From Diacronema lutheri (Eukaryota > Haptophyta > Pavlovophyceae > Pavlovales > Pavlovaceae), in NCBI GenBank assembly GCA_019448385.1, contig JAGTXO010000016.1:1-64000 (forward strand): a stretch of DNA of 64,000 nucleotides, given 5' to 3'. Below, one piece after another: positions 1 to 11,800 of the stretch. A program made the position numbers and the translations under genes. Position 1 is the first letter of the stretch, and every line of letters begins with the position of its first letter. A model generated the notes under the pieces. That model was not told the origin of the DNA. It searched no databases and saw only the letters and a list, made by a program, of their open reading frames with translations.

Positions 1-472
1 CTCCCAACCAGGATGCGCCCCGTTCTTCCCCGACACTCTCCGTCCAAACCCGCCGCCCAGCCTGCCGCCGCACCCGCCGCCAACGCCGGCGCGCACCCAT
101 CCGCCGAGCTCACCGCGCGCGCGCTCGCGCTCACGCTGCGCGACGAGGCTGCGCAGGCCGGCGCGCGGCCGTGCAGAGCAGCGCAGGCCGGCGCGCGGCC
201 GCGCGCGCGCGCTCACGTTGTGGCCGCGCAGCGAGCTTTCGCCGCGTCGCAGCCCCTCCGAGCAGCCACGATGCACGCCCCCGGAGGACGTCGGCCGCGC
301 TCGGAGGCCGCGCTCGGGCGCGCAAAGAGAGGCGGCGCGGGCAAACGAGTAGGCTCGGCGCGCTGGCGGGTCCTGGTTGTGGGAGAGCGGGGCATTCTCC
401 AGGGCATCATGTAAATTCTCCCAAGTATCATCCGGGCCGCCATCCGGACACTGACGCGCCCACAGTCTGCAG
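1..472. other. Non-coding flank, no gene recognised
   Basis: Nothing here resembles a known protein on either strand. Open frames exist only because the sequence is so GC-rich that stops are rare. A 20-bp GC-rich motif occurs at 151-170 and again at 181-200 (period 30). The stretch lies directly upstream of the first ORF of the large plus-strand element, so it could hold that element's promoter or left end, but I saw no inverted repeat or TATA-like motif that would show it. Confidence 0.4.
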
Positions 473-1813
473 ATGGAGGACTCCGTGAAGGACGCTCTGC
501 GCGGCGGGCGGGGCGGCTCGGACAGTTTCTCGCTGGCCCTCAGCACCATTCTGTCGTGGGGAAAGCCCCGACCCCACGTGGTCCCATCCACTTGCCTCCT
601 CGCCCTGCTGCGTCACGAGGATCTCGGCCCGAGCGGGGTTAGGGTGGGCGACACGGGGTGCTCGCAGCATGCGCTCAAGGTGGCGCTGCGCAACCTGGGC
701 AAAGCATGCGCGGATGCGGACCGGTTTGGGCAGGTGCTCGTGGTCGTGCTACCGCTCTGCCTCCGCGCGTCCAGCGGCCTCGCGCACTGGACGGCGGCGT
801 ACCTGCTCCTCGCGCCGCCCGCGCAGCGCGGCGCGCCGCCCGGCGCCGCGCTCGCCCTGCTCGCCGATTCGCGCACCTTGGGCAACGGCGAATCGGCGTA
901 CGCCACGGCGGCCGGCGTGCTCATCAAGAAGCTTGCGCAGCGCATCGGCAGAACAGCGCCGCCCATCGATGCCTTCAAGGCGCCCCCGCAGAGTGGGGCC
1001 GCGTGTTGCTTCGCCGCGGCAACAGTCGCGGCCGAGGTCGCGGCGAGCGCATCGACGCTCTACGGCCGCCGCGCGAATGTCCTTGTCGAGATCAAGAAGG
1101 CTTTGGACGCGCGCCTCGCGCGCCTCACGACGGCCGCGTACGAGGAGACCCGCGCGCGCACGCTCCGCGCCGCCATCGGCGCTCTGCTCGGCGACCGCGC
1201 CAGGCGCTTCGGCCCGTTCACCCGCGAGGCCGCGCGGCTCGCCGAGGCCGCGCGGCTCGCCGAGGCGTGCGATGCCAGTGTCGGCGGATCCGCGCCAGAC
1301 GGGCTGCTGCAGGCCGTCGAGGCGGCGCTGCGCGCGCCCGACGACCGCATCGCACGCACGGCCGCGCTCGACGCGCTCACGGGCGCTGCAGGCCGCGCGC
1401 TGTCGACGGCGGCCAGGCCGCGCGGCGCGGCGGCGCCAAGGCCGCCGTCGCGAGCGCCACCGCCGCGTGCGCCGCAGCGGCGCGCCGCCTCGGCGTGGGG
1501 GCCCCGACCATTCAGCAGCCTCGGCGGGGGCGAGGGCGACGGGGACGATGGCGACGCCACCACCGCTGACGACGGGGAGGGCGCGGAGGACGGGGACGAC
1601 GACCTCGCGGGCGCGGCGGCTGCGGCGGTGGCGACGGGCACGGCGGCGACGAGCGCGGTGGCGGCGGGCGCGGCGCCAACCTCGCCGGCGGCGGCGGACG
1701 GCGGTGGCTCGGCGCCGCTCGAACGCCGCTGCGTCTACACTGCGCCTGATGAGGGCGACGCGGGACGCGCGCGTGTACGACGCCAAGGACCCCGAGCAGC
1801 TAAAAGCGGGTAG
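473..1813 (+). CDS. Ulp1/C48-like cysteine protease, first ORF of a large mobile element
   Basis: The first 200 residues look like a clan CE (Ulp1/adenain-type) protease. His105-Trp106 (nt 785-790, HWTAAYLLL), Asp132 in LLADSR (nt 866), Gln173 and Cys178 in PPQSGAACC (nt 989 and 1004) give the catalytic order His, Asp, Gln, Cys. The Asp-Gln and Gln-Cys spacings (41 and 5) match those of the second protease copy near 8.2 kb and are close to those of Ulp1. The usual Cys-Gly after the nucleophile is Cys-Cys here. The rest (from about residue 200) is Ala/Arg/Gly-rich linker. The stop lies 65 nt inside the next ORF (another frame), so an unrecognised intron may join them. Such proteases process polyproteins in viruses and transposons, or remove SUMO; which applies here is unknown. 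The first ATG (473) was taken as start. Confidence 0.6.
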   Translation: MEDSVKDALRGGRGGSDSFSLALSTILSWGKPRPHVVPSTCLLALLRHEDLGPSGVRVGDTGCSQHALKVALRNLGKACADADRFGQVLVVVLPLCLRASSGLAHWTAAYLLLAPPAQRGAPPGAALALLADSRTLGNGESAYATAAGVLIKKLAQRIGRTAPPIDAFKAPPQSGAACCFAAATVAAEVAASASTLYGRRANVLVEIKKALDARLARLTTAAYEETRARTLRAAIGALLGDRARRFGPFTREAARLAEAARLAEACDASVGGSAPDGLLQAVEAALRAPDDRIARTAALDALTGAAGRALSTAARPRGAAAPRPPSRAPPPRAPQRRAASAWGPRPFSSLGGGEGDGDDGDATTADDGEGAEDGDDDLAGAAAAAVATGTAATSAVAAGAAPTSPAAADGGGSAPLERRCVYTAPDEGDAGRARVRRQGPRAAKSG

Positions 1814-4800
1814 GGCGCGGCTACGGGCGAACAGCGGGCGCGCGCCCGCCGTGGTCGACACGCTTTTCGCGCACGCGACGGGCACGATCGTCACGCGGCA
1901 GCGCACGGAGGGTGTGACCGGCGCGGGCATGCACCACCTCGCCGCCCCGACGCAGGGCGCGGGGTACGGTAACGTCGTGCGGGCCGAGCTGGGCGAGCGC
2001 GGCTTCGCGGGGACGACATGGCACATGACGTCGGGCGTGGAGAACCAGCCGCGCGCGGTACGAGCGGCCGCGCGCGCGTACGCGCACGACGGCTGGGGCG
2101 GCGTGTACAATGCGCACGAGGACTTTGCCGCCTTCGAGGGCTTGCCGCGGCTCGCCGCGCCCGAATCGCTCGCGGCCATCGCCGGCGGGTCGGCGGACGC
2201 GGTGTTCTGCTGGCGGTCCGGCCGGTCCGTCATGGGCGAGGTGACGACGGTTCACTTCAATGGCGACCGCGCCGCCGCCATCGACCACGCGCGGGCGCTG
2301 CGCGTCAGGCCCGATTGGCGCTCGCAGCCCAGGATCTACGAGGCGGCGTGCGGCGCGGAGGGCACGGTGCTGCTCGTGTGGGTCGTGCCCGACCGTCACA
2401 AGAACCCGCGGCTGGACTGGGCGCCGATTCTCGTCGTGATCCACCTGCCCGCCGACCCCGACTGGCTCGCGCGCGCCACGCCGGCGATCGCGAAGGCGCG
2501 GCGCGAGGTCGAGGACGGACGCGCGCGCGCGGAGGCGCGCGGCGTGCCGCAGCACCTCGCCTACACGCTGAGCCCACGCTTCCGAGGCACCGCGCCGCGC
2601 GGCGCCGCGCGCGTGCCGCCGCGCCTCGGCGCGAGCGACGCGCGCGAGGCGCGCGCGCTCGCGGCGCCCGAGTCGGCGCTCATGTTCGCGCCGGCCTGGC
2701 GGCGCGCGGTGCGCGCGGCGAGCCGCGCCCCCGGCAGTGGCGCCGCGGCCGTCGCGCGCGCGCTCGCGCGCCTGCACAACGCGCCCGAGCCCGATGACGA
2801 GAGCGCGCCCGAGTCGGCGCGCGTCGCGCCGCTCGCCGCCGCGCTCGAGCAGTCGGCGGGCTGGCCGGCGGGCACGGCGCGCATGGCGGCAAGCGTGACC
2901 AAGGGCCCCGGCGTCGGAGATGGCGCAGGTGGCGACGAAGCGACCAAGGTGGAGGAAACGGCGAAGACGAGCGGCGACGGCTGCACCGGCACGCCTCCTC
3001 TGCGCCCGGCCGCGCGCGCGGCCGGCGCGGCGGACGACGGAGGGGCGGCGGTCGTGGCGGGCGTCGAGGGCGAGCGCGACGCACTCGCCAAGACGGGTGC
3101 CGGCGGCTGCGACGACGACGCTCGCGAGCCGCTGTCGGCCGGCAAGCCCGGCGCACTCGCCGCCGCGGCGACCGTCGGGGGTCTCGGCGAGCTCGTCGGC
3201 AGCCTATGCGCGTGGCTGGCGCACGGCGCGGCTGGCGGCGCCATCGCGGCCATCTCCCCCGGGACGGCCGCGCGCGGAGCAAACGGCACGCCGCAGCGCG
3301 CCGAGCCGCCGGCCGCCGGCGATCCCGTCGCTCCGCACGCGTGCGTCGCCGCTGCGGCGCCCTTGGCGGGCAGCGCGGCGGCGCCGTCGTCGGACGCGCG
3401 CGACGCGCAGCGCGGCGTCGCGGGATTCGACGCGGCCGCGCACGCGCACGCGCGCGACGGCAGGCGGGCGGCACGGCGGATGCGCGAGCAAGAGGGGGCG
3501 GTGCACAGGGCCTTCCGCATGTCCCTCTGGCGCGACGCGACGTTTGTCGAGTTCGTTGAGAAGCTGCGCCCCGACGGCGGCGCGCAGCTGCTCGCGCGCG
3601 AGCCCACGCGGCGCGCGGCGGCGGTGCTGTGCGAGCTCGCGCGCGGCCGCGACGGCGCGAGCGGCGCGGCCGGGCTGCTGCACGAGATGAGGGCCGCCGA
3701 TGCGCGCGCGCGCGAGGCCGCCAAAGCGGCGGAGGCAGCGCGGCCTGCGCACGGGACGCTGCGCTTCGTGGCAACCGTGGCGCTGGGCGGTGCGGTCTTC
3801 GCCGGCGTGTCAGCGCTGGTCGTTGCTTGCGCGGCGCGCACGGCGACCGGTGCGCTCTTTGGGGCCCGCCGCCCGCGGGCGGCCGCGCGCGGAGCCGACG
3901 ACGCGCTCGGCACGCCGCAGCGCGCCGAGCCGCCGCCCGCCGACAAGGGCAAGCGCAGGCGCGCCAGAGCCAACGACGACCCCGTCGACGCGGCGCGCAA
4001 GGCCGTGGGCAAGGCGGAGGGCAACTGCCGCAAGGCAGCCCGCCGGTTGCACCTCGCTGCACTGGGCGAGGAGGAGGCGCAGCAGCGCGTCCTCGACGCC
4101 GAGGCGGCGGAGCAGCTGGCGCGCTCGCGCGAGCCGGCCGGCGGCTGGGTAGGCAGCGCGCGCGCGCGCGCGCGCGCGCGCGCCCCGCCGCGCGCGCGCC
4201 CGTCGATTGGCGTGCGCGCAGCGCAGAGCGGCGCGCCAGCTCCGTCACCCGCGCGCCGCCGCGCCCGTGCCCCTCGCGCGCAGGGGCGCCCTGCGGACCT
4301 GCGGCTGCAACAGGCGCACTTTGGCATGCGCGAAGATGCCGACGCGGATGTGCGCCGCGCGCACGAGGCGCTGCGCCGGGCGAGACAGGGTGTGGCGTGC
4401 GCCCAGGCCAGCGTGCGGCAGATGGAGGCGGCGTTGCTCAACGCGACGCGCTGCGCCACCGCGGTGCTCGCGCCGCGTGGCGTGCCGGAGGGTGACGAGC
4501 AGGCCGCAGCGAGAGAGCAGGCGGCGCTGGACCGGGAGGCGCCGCCGGCCGCGCAACGCGCGGCGCCGACGGCGCGCTCGCCCTCGGAGCCGCCGTCCGA
4601 GTGGGGCCCGCCAGCGGTCGGCCGGCGCCCGACGCCGCGTGCACTGTCGCACGCCGCGGGGCGCGGGGACGACAACCCGTTTGCGCCGCTCGCAACCGTC
4701 AGCGGCGATTGGTCGCCCACGCCGAGCTCGCGCTCGCCGTCCTCGCCGCCGCGGCAGCCGCCGTCCGACCGCCGCAGCGCGCAGCGTCGCAGCGCGCGCG

Positions 4801-6665
4801 CGCGGCCGCCGAGGCCGACCGTTTCGCCCGAGGACGCGCTCGCAGCCGAGCGCCAGGCGCGCGCGCTGTCGGAGCAGGCGGAGCAGAGGCGCGCCAAAAA
4901 GGCCGCCGCCAAGGCCGCGCGCCGCGCCGCGCGCGCCGCCGACAAGCGGACGGCGCGCGTCGTCCACGCGTGCGTAAGCGCCGCCTTGCGGCGCGTCTGC
5001 ACGAGCGTCGCCACGGGCACGCCGCTCGCCGTGCTCCGCGAGCGCGCCGAGGGGCCGCGCGCGCCGAAGGCGGCGCCCGCGCCGCCACGCCGCGCAGCGG
5101 ACGGCGGCCGCGCGCTCCGCCACGCGCGCCGTGCGGCCGCCGCGGCGGCGGAGCGCGAGGCGGCGGTGGCGGCCGACGCCGACGAGCGGTTCGAGCGGCA
5201 GCCCTCCGCCGCCCGGTTCGACGGCGGCGATGGCGGCGGAGGCGGCCACGTCGAGGCGAGCGCGCGACCGCGCGCCGGCGAGGCCGGCGAGGCTGGCGCG
5301 CACGGCGCGCCTGGCGCAGCGGGGACCCCGGCGGCGTCGCTCGCGTCGCGCAGCCCGTGTGATGCGCGCCGCACGGCACGCCTCCCGCACGCACGCGCCG
5401 CAGCCACCTGCGCACGCAACGGCGGCTGGGGTGGCAACGTCGGCGGCGACGTGTGCGGCGATTGTTTCGGCGGCGGCGGCGTCCGTCGCGACGCCTGCGG
5501 CGGCGGCGACGCCACCTGCGGCTGCGGCGATGGCGGCGTCGGTGCTGGCGCTGGCGAGGCCCCTGCACACGGTGCGCCGGCGCGCGCGACGGCGTCGCGC
5601 TTGCTGCGCTTGCTCGGCGCGCCACGCGCCGTGCTTGGTGCGATGGCGCACGCCGCGGCCGTGTTGGCGCGCGGCGTGGCCGCAGCCGTCGCTGGCGTGC
5701 GCGCCGCCGCGCGCGCCGTGCGGCGCGCGCGCCGCCGAGCGCCTCGCGCGCGCCGCACGGCTGCGCGGCGGGCTCGCGGCCCGCCGATGCGCGACGTCGA
5801 CGGCGCCCCTGCGGCCCTCGCCGTCCTGGTTGCGCACACGCCTCGTCTGCGGCCGGCGCCTCGCGCCTCTGCGCCGCGCGGGCGCGCGCCCGCCGCCCGC
5901 ACACGCCGCGCCGAGTTCCCGCGCGCGCGCTGCGCAACCCGACAGCGACGCGCCGGCGTGCGCGCCGCGGCGCTCGGCGCCTGTCGGTGCGCCGCCGCGC
6001 GCGCGTGGCCTGCGCGCGGCGCGCGCACGGCGCTTCCTCGACGTCGCCGGCCGCGCGGCGCGGAGCGCGCGCCTCGGCGCGCGCATCACGCGCCAGCGCA
6101 CGCCGGGTTCGCCATCGGAGCCCTGCACGGCCGAGAGCGGCGACGGCGCGGGCGCCGGCGGCGTCGGCGCGGCGGCGCCTGGCGCGGCGACGATGCGCGC
6201 CACCGGCGCGCGCGCAGCGCGCGCTGCGGCGGCGGCGGTCGGTGGCGCCTCGCGTCTCGCGCGCCGCGCGATGGCAAGCGCCGCCGCCGCTGCCACCTCC
6301 ATCGCCGGCGCTGCCGCCTCGACCGTCGCCGCCGCCGCCGTTGCCATCGGCGCGGCCGTCACGTCACCGGCGTTCGCCGCGGCGCGCGGCAAGGCGGCCG
6401 CATGCGTCGCTGCCTGCGCCCGCCCCACCGCCGCGCAGGCGGCCGCGTCGCGCGCGCTCGGCGCGCTCTTCGTGCTCGTCGACGCGGCCGACGCGGCGGG
6501 CGACAGCGACGCCGCGCTCGGCGCGCTCGCGGCCGCGGTCGACGCGACGGAGCTGCGCCCGCCGCCGGCCTTTTGGCGCGCGGGCCGCGCCGCGGCGTAC
6601 GCACCGCGTCCGCCGCCCCTCGACTCGGCGCGGCCGCGCTACAACCGGCGCGCGCGCGCACCTAG
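1749..6665 (+). CDS. Unrecognised large ORF with a membrane segment, second ORF of the element
   Basis: This frame opens in the tail of the protease ORF; the first ATG after the switch is at 1749. I do not recognise the family. The best conserved-looking part is at about 1830-2460 (segments such as TTWHMTSGVENQPRA, VFCWRSGRSVMGEVTTVHFN and VLLVWVVPDRHKNPRLDWAP). A hydrophobic helix at about 3770-3845 (VALGGAVFAGVSALVVACA) could cross a membrane. Before and after it are Ala/Arg/Glu-rich, helix-forming stretches. From about 5.4 kb the next frame looks more protein-like than this one, so true coding probably leaves this frame before the formal stop at 6665, through an intron or frameshift I could not place. 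It lies between two protease-bearing ORFs on the same strand, suggesting one transcription unit. Confidence 0.4.
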   Translation: MRATRDARVYDAKDPEQLKAGRARLRANSGRAPAVVDTLFAHATGTIVTRQRTEGVTGAGMHHLAAPTQGAGYGNVVRAELGERGFAGTTWHMTSGVENQPRAVRAAARAYAHDGWGGVYNAHEDFAAFEGLPRLAAPESLAAIAGGSADAVFCWRSGRSVMGEVTTVHFNGDRAAAIDHARALRVRPDWRSQPRIYEAACGAEGTVLLVWVVPDRHKNPRLDWAPILVVIHLPADPDWLARATPAIAKARREVEDGRARAEARGVPQHLAYTLSPRFRGTAPRGAARVPPRLGASDAREARALAAPESALMFAPAWRRAVRAASRAPGSGAAAVARALARLHNAPEPDDESAPESARVAPLAAALEQSAGWPAGTARMAASVTKGPGVGDGAGGDEATKVEETAKTSGDGCTGTPPLRPAARAAGAADDGGAAVVAGVEGERDALAKTGAGGCDDDAREPLSAGKPGALAAAATVGGLGELVGSLCAWLAHGAAGGAIAAISPGTAARGANGTPQRAEPPAAGDPVAPHACVAAAAPLAGSAAAPSSDARDAQRGVAGFDAAAHAHARDGRRAARRMREQEGAVHRAFRMSLWRDATFVEFVEKLRPDGGAQLLAREPTRRAAAVLCELARGRDGASGAAGLLHEMRAADARAREAAKAAEAARPAHGTLRFVATVALGGAVFAGVSALVVACAARTATGALFGARRPRAAARGADDALGTPQRAEPPPADKGKRRRARANDDPVDAARKAVGKAEGNCRKAARRLHLAALGEEEAQQRVLDAEAAEQLARSREPAGGWVGSARARARARAPPRARPSIGVRAAQSGAPAPSPARRRARAPRAQGRPADLRLQQAHFGMREDADADVRRAHEALRRARQGVACAQASVRQMEAALLNATRCATAVLAPRGVPEGDEQAAAREQAALDREAPPAAQRAAPTARSPSEPPSEWGPPAVGRRPTPRALSHAAGRGDDNPFAPLATVSGDWSPTPSSRSPSSPPRQPPSDRRSAQRRSARARPPRPTVSPEDALAAERQARALSEQAEQRRAKKAAAKAARRAARAADKRTARVVHACVSAALRRVCTSVATGTPLAVLRERAEGPRAPKAAPAPPRRAADGGRALRHARRAAAAAAEREAAVAADADERFERQPSAARFDGGDGGGGGHVEASARPRAGEAGEAGAHGAPGAAGTPAASLASRSPCDARRTARLPHARAAATCARNGGWGGNVGGDVCGDCFGGGGVRRDACGGGDATCGCGDGGVGAGAGEAPAHGAPARATASRLLRLLGAPRAVLGAMAHAAAVLARGVAAAVAGVRAAARAVRRARRRAPRARRTAARRARGPPMRDVDGAPAALAVLVAHTPRLRPAPRASAPRGRAPAARTRRAEFPRARCATRQRRAGVRAAALGACRCAAARAWPARGARTALPRRRRPRGAERAPRRAHHAPAHAGFAIGALHGRERRRRGRRRRRRGGAWRGDDARHRRARSARCGGGGRWRLASRAPRDGKRRRRCHLHRRRCRLDRRRRRRCHRRGRHVTGVRRGARQGGRMRRCLRPPHRRAGGRVARARRALRARRRGRRGGRQRRRARRARGRGRRDGAAPAAGLLARGPRRGVRTASAAPRLGAAALQPARART

Positions 6666-8732
6666 CCCTCCCGTCGCGGCCGCGCGGCGCAATCTCGCGC
6701 GCGCGGTGCGCGAGCTCACGCGCGCCGCGCGCGCTGAGCGCGAGCGCGCGCCGGCGCCGCGCGGCGCGCGCGGCGGCGTGCTCCACGCGCTGCGCGCGTC
6801 GCTCCCCGTGCACGCGCGTGCCGCGCTCGGCACGGACGCGGAGCTACGCGCGGACATCGCCGCGTTCGCGCGCGCGCGCCGCGAGCTGCACAGCCTCACC
6901 GACGCCGAGGTGGCGGCGCTCGCGCGCCCGGACGGGCCGCCGCTGCCCGTGCGGCTCGCGTGCACGGCGGTCGCGCGCGCGCGCGGCGTGACCGTGCTGC
7001 TCGACATCGTGCCGCGCGGCGGCGGCGCGCCCGAGCGGCTCGTGTGCCGCGCCCGTCGCCGCGGCGCCGCCACGCGCACGCCACGGCCGACAGCCGCCGT
7101 TATCGCGCGCGCGCCTTGCATAGCGGCGCGCGTTGGCCACACTGAGCCGGCGCGCGCGTGCGCGGGCGGATCGATCGGGGTCGTGCGCCTCCGTTCAGCG
7201 CGCCGCCGCTCTTGGCGTGGGGCGCGGCTCGACGTGCACACCCGCGAGCGGCTGGCCACACCGGTGCCAGGCCACGTCGTGGCCTGCGCCGCCGCCTCGG
7301 CCATCGGCGCGTGCGTCGCTCGCGCGCGGCTTGGGCTTGCACGGCTGGCGCGCGCGTGGCCCTGCGCCTCCGCTCCACTGGCCACTGCTGCTGTCGCCTT
7401 CGCGCCTGCCGCCGACGGTGTTTTCCGCGCCCCACTGGGCGCTCCTGCATCCGCCTTCGCGCCTGCCGCCGACGGTGTTTTCCCCGCCGCGCTAGCCGCT
7501 GCTGCATCCGCCTTCGCGCCTGCCGCCGATTTTCCCGCCCCACTAGTTGCTCCTGCACTCGCCTCCGCGCCAGCCACCGACGGCGTTTTCCCCGCCCCGC
7601 TAGCCGCTGCCGCTGTCGCGTCCGCGCCCGCCGCCGCGGGCGCGTCCTCCGCCCCACCAGCCATCGCCGCCGCGCCCGCCGCCAACGCGCGCACCGCCAA
7701 CGTGCCCGTTGCCAACGAGGCTACCGCCACCGAACCAGCCGCCCTTGAGCTTCCCCTCCAACCCGCCAACTCGGCGCTGCTTGCGTGGGCGGGCGACGCG
7801 GCTGCGCGCCGGCTGGCCTCCGCCGCCGCGAGCGCCGGCCTCCCGCAGGCAGAGGTGGAGCGCATCGCCAGCGGCGACATGCTCGCCTCAACCGTCGACG
7901 CGTGCTGCGAGGTCGTGCTGCGCGTGCACGGGCAGGCCGGCGGCGGGCATGTCTGCCACGTGCCGCTCGCCGCGCAACCCGCGGTGTTCCAGGACGGCGC
8001 CGAGCGCGCCGCGCTGCTGCACCGCCTGCGCAGCGAGGCGACGACGCAGGCTGTCATCGGCGTGTGGAGCCCGTCGGACGAGCGCGGCGGCGCGGGCGGT
8101 GACGACGGCGCGCAGCTCGCCTCCGGCCATTTCACCGCGTTGCGCCTTGTGCGCGTCGCGCGCGCGGGCGAGCGTCGCTACGACGCGGTGCTCGTCGACA
8201 CGCTCGCGTCGCCCTGCAGGCGGGCGCTCGTGCTCGCCACGGCGATAACTGCCACGCTGCACGCGGCGGGTCTCGACATTTCGCGCGTGCGCCGCGCGCG
8301 GCTGCTCGACGAGGCGGCGCAGCGTGGCGCGACGTGCGGCCTCGCGATAGTGGGCGCGCTCAACGACGCGCTCGCCGCGGCGGGCTGCTCGTCCGCGCCG
8401 CGCACGTTCAGCGTGGCGGACATGTACGCTGTCGGCGAGCGCCTCCGCGTCGCGCTGACCGGCGCGGCCAGCGATCGTGCGCCGGGCGGCGTCTGCGCGG
8501 GCACGAGCGCGGTGCGTGGCGGGGGCAGCCCCGATCGCGCCGAAGCGCCGCCGCAGACGCGCGTCGCCAAGGCCGCCGCTGGCGTCACCGCCGCCGCCAC
8601 CGCCGCCGCCACGCCGCCGCCGCCCGCGCTGGGCGCCGCCGCCGCCGCCACCGCCGCCGCCGCCGCTGCTGCCGCCGCCGTGGCCGCGCCGTCACCGCCG
8701 CCACCGCCGCCGCCGGCCGGCGACGCGGGCGA

Positions 8733-8816
<84 letters not shown>

Positions 8817-11800
8817 GCGCACATTCTTGAAGCTCGCGCCCAGGGCGCGCGCGGCCGCCTCGGCGCGTGAGGCGTTGCGCGCCGCGTGTGCGCGCGCGGA
8901 CGCGGCGGCGGCGTCACACGCGTCGGCGCCGCACGCGCCCGCCGGTGCGCGCCGCCGGCGGCGCGCGGGCGCAGGCGAGCTGGCGCTCGCGGCTGCGCGC
9001 GCGCTCGCCTCGACGGAGCACGGCGATTTGACGGACGACGCGCTCGAGGCCGCCATCGAGCATGAGCTGGGCGACGAGCGCGGCCAACTGCTGCTGTGCA
9101 CGCGGGGCGCAGCGGCGCAAAGGCCCGCGCTTTGCCGGCTCCTGAAGCACGCGTGCGCGTCGGCGCGCGCGGCGAAGCGCGAGCAATTCACGGTGTTCGT
9201 CGTGCGCGCGGCCACGCGCGGCGAGCGGGGGGGCGCCGCCGCGACGCGCGTGGACTCGGTGGTCGAGCTGTCGTGCGCGCTGCACGAGAAGGCGGGCGCG
9301 CTCGGCGGCCTCCAGAGCGTCTGTATGCGCGGCTTTGCCCTCGAGCGCCGCCGGACACTCGACGCTGGCGCCGAGGCCGGCGCGTCCGCCATCGGCCAGG
9401 ACGAGCAGGTCGAGGCAGAGGCGGGCGAGGCGTGCGTCGCCGGCGTGACGATGGCCAAGCAGCTGCGTCAGTTTGCCGAGCAAGCTGCCCGCGACGACGT
9501 GCTCTTCCGCGTCGCCGTGTCCGAGGCCGACGCCCACGCCCGGCTGGCGCGCGTTGCGGGTGACGATGTCGGCGCGTACAGCGTCGTGCTCGCAGTCGCC
9601 GGGCTCGTCTGGCTGGCCAAGGCCGACGAGGTTGCGCCGGCGGCCGCCCAGTCCGCCGCCGCGCCGCCCGCCGCCCCGCCTGCTGCCGCCACGTCCGCCG
9701 ACGCCGAGCGCGACGCCTCGCCTTCCGACCGCCTGCGCGCGCTGACGCTCGCCGTGCGAGTCGCGCTCGCGCGCGGCGTGCTGCGCCACCTCCTCGCCGA
9801 CGCGTCGCCGGGCGCGTCCGCGACCGCTGGCGGTAGTTGCGCGACGCCCGTCGAGGCGGCCGCGTCCGACGCCGCGCCGCCCGCCACGGGCGTCGTGACG
9901 AGTGGCGTTGCGGCGGGCGCTGTGGCGGCCGCACCGGCTGCTGCGGGCGGTGCGACGGCGGGTGCATCGCCCATCGCGCGGCCGGCGAAGCGCGCGCGGC
10001 GCACGCTCACCGCCGCTCCAGCCGCCTCGGCCGTTGCGGCCGGTGGAGGCGCACGCGCTGGCGCACGCGGCGCGGCCGGCGCGCCTCGCGCGCGCGCCGC
10101 GCGCGCGCCGGCCGAGTACGTCTGGCTTGCCATCGCGCGCCGGATGCTGGCGGCGCGACACGCGGCGGCCGCGGGCGGCGACTTTGTCGCGTCGTGCGTC
10201 GCCGCGATGCAGGCCGAGTACGGCGACGGCTGTGCCGTCGTCGTCGGCGACGCGCCTGATGACGCCTTGGTCGAGGCTGCGGCGGCGGCGCTGCTCGAGG
10301 GCAAGCACGCGGCGGTGAGCCTCGGCTGCGTCGACCGGCCGGCGGTGCTCGTCGTGCAGCGCGCCGTGGACGCGCCCACGTCGCGCGTGCACGGGTGGTG
10401 CGCGCACGCGGCGGGCGCCGCCGAGTTTGACGAGGGCGCCGCGCGCGACGTGTTCAACGCGATCGTCGAGCGCGCGTGGGCGCTGCGTCCGGACCCGGCC
10501 GACGGCAGCCCGCCGCCCACGCGCACGTGGGAGGTCGAGCGCATCGCTGACGACGCGCCCGACCAGGCGGGCGTGGCCGCGCTGCGCGTGCTCTACGCGC
10601 TCGTCGCGGCGCACGGCCGCTACCGCTCGGCCGCCGCGCTCTTTGGCGCGCTCGCGCAGCTGCACGCGCCCGACGCCGCCGGCGCGCGCGCGGAGGTCGT
10701 CGCGGCGGCGTGCGCGGTGCCGCCCGGCGCGCGGCCGGGCGCCGCGCCGGCGGCCGCGCGGGACGACGCGAGGGAGCGCGCATGGGAGGGCGCTCAGATC
10801 GCCGCGCTCGCCGTCAGCGCGGACGCTGCGCGCAGGCGTGTCGCGCCCGTGCGCGCGCTCGTCGACGCGCTCGGCACGCCACCGACCTCGGCGATCACGG
10901 GCGGGCCGGCGGTGCGGCTCGCGGGCGCGGGCGACGGCGGCCACGGTGTACGGTGGGTGGGCGAGCAGGCGGCGACGCCCGCCGAGCAGCTGCCGAGGGA
11001 GCTGCTGCGCGCCTACCACGAGGCGGTGCTGTGCGTCACGCCCGGCAGCCTCCAGCTCGGCCCGGCGGCGCTCGACCCGGTCACGCGGCCGCGCGAAAAC
11101 GACACGCTGGAAGGCCTCCTCGCGCGCGTCAGCTGGCAGTGCGGCGCGAGGGCGAGCACGTGCGCCATGCTCGCCACGTTTTCCGAGCAGGCGGGCACCG
11201 GCTCGCGCGTCGCGCTCAAGGCCCTCCGCACGAGCTCCGACCTGGCCGGGCTGACGGCGGCTGCGGTCGGGCAGCAGGCGCCGCAGACGCCGCCGCCGCC
11301 GCTGCTCGTGATGCTCGGCCGCTGCCCCAGCCCGCTCGTCGGCGGCGGCCTCTTCCCGCCCGACCGCGCGACGGGCGAGCCGGCGGCGCACGCGGCGACG
11401 TCCGAGCTCGCCGTCGAGCTGCTGCGCGACGCGCGCGCGCTGGCCGGCACGGACGGGCGGCTCGTCGTGCTGTGCCTCGAGGCGTCCAACCCGCTCTGGT
11501 TCTGCCCCAAGGTGCGCGAGCTCGAGCTGCCGCGGACGCGGTCGGACGGCGTGCGCGCGTCCGGCTGCACCTGCCCTGCGACGTGCAGCGATGCGCGCGG
11601 CGCGGCGGGTGGCGCTGCCCGCGGCGCATCGACGCGGCCGGCGGCGCGCGCGATCAACAAGGCGGTGCTCGACCACTTCGTCGCGCTTTTCGGCCGCGAG
11701 GGCTTCGCGACCTTTGAGTTTGCGGGCGGCGGCGAGGCGAGCTGGCTGTGCGACAGCGCGGCCGGCACGACGACCGTCGCGGCGTGCGCGTCGCTGCCGC

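Noticed and set aside
749-6028. Long minus-strand open frames opposite the element ORFs
   Set aside because: They are Arg/Ala/Pro-rich mirror images with no motif. Lack of stops is expected at this GC content.
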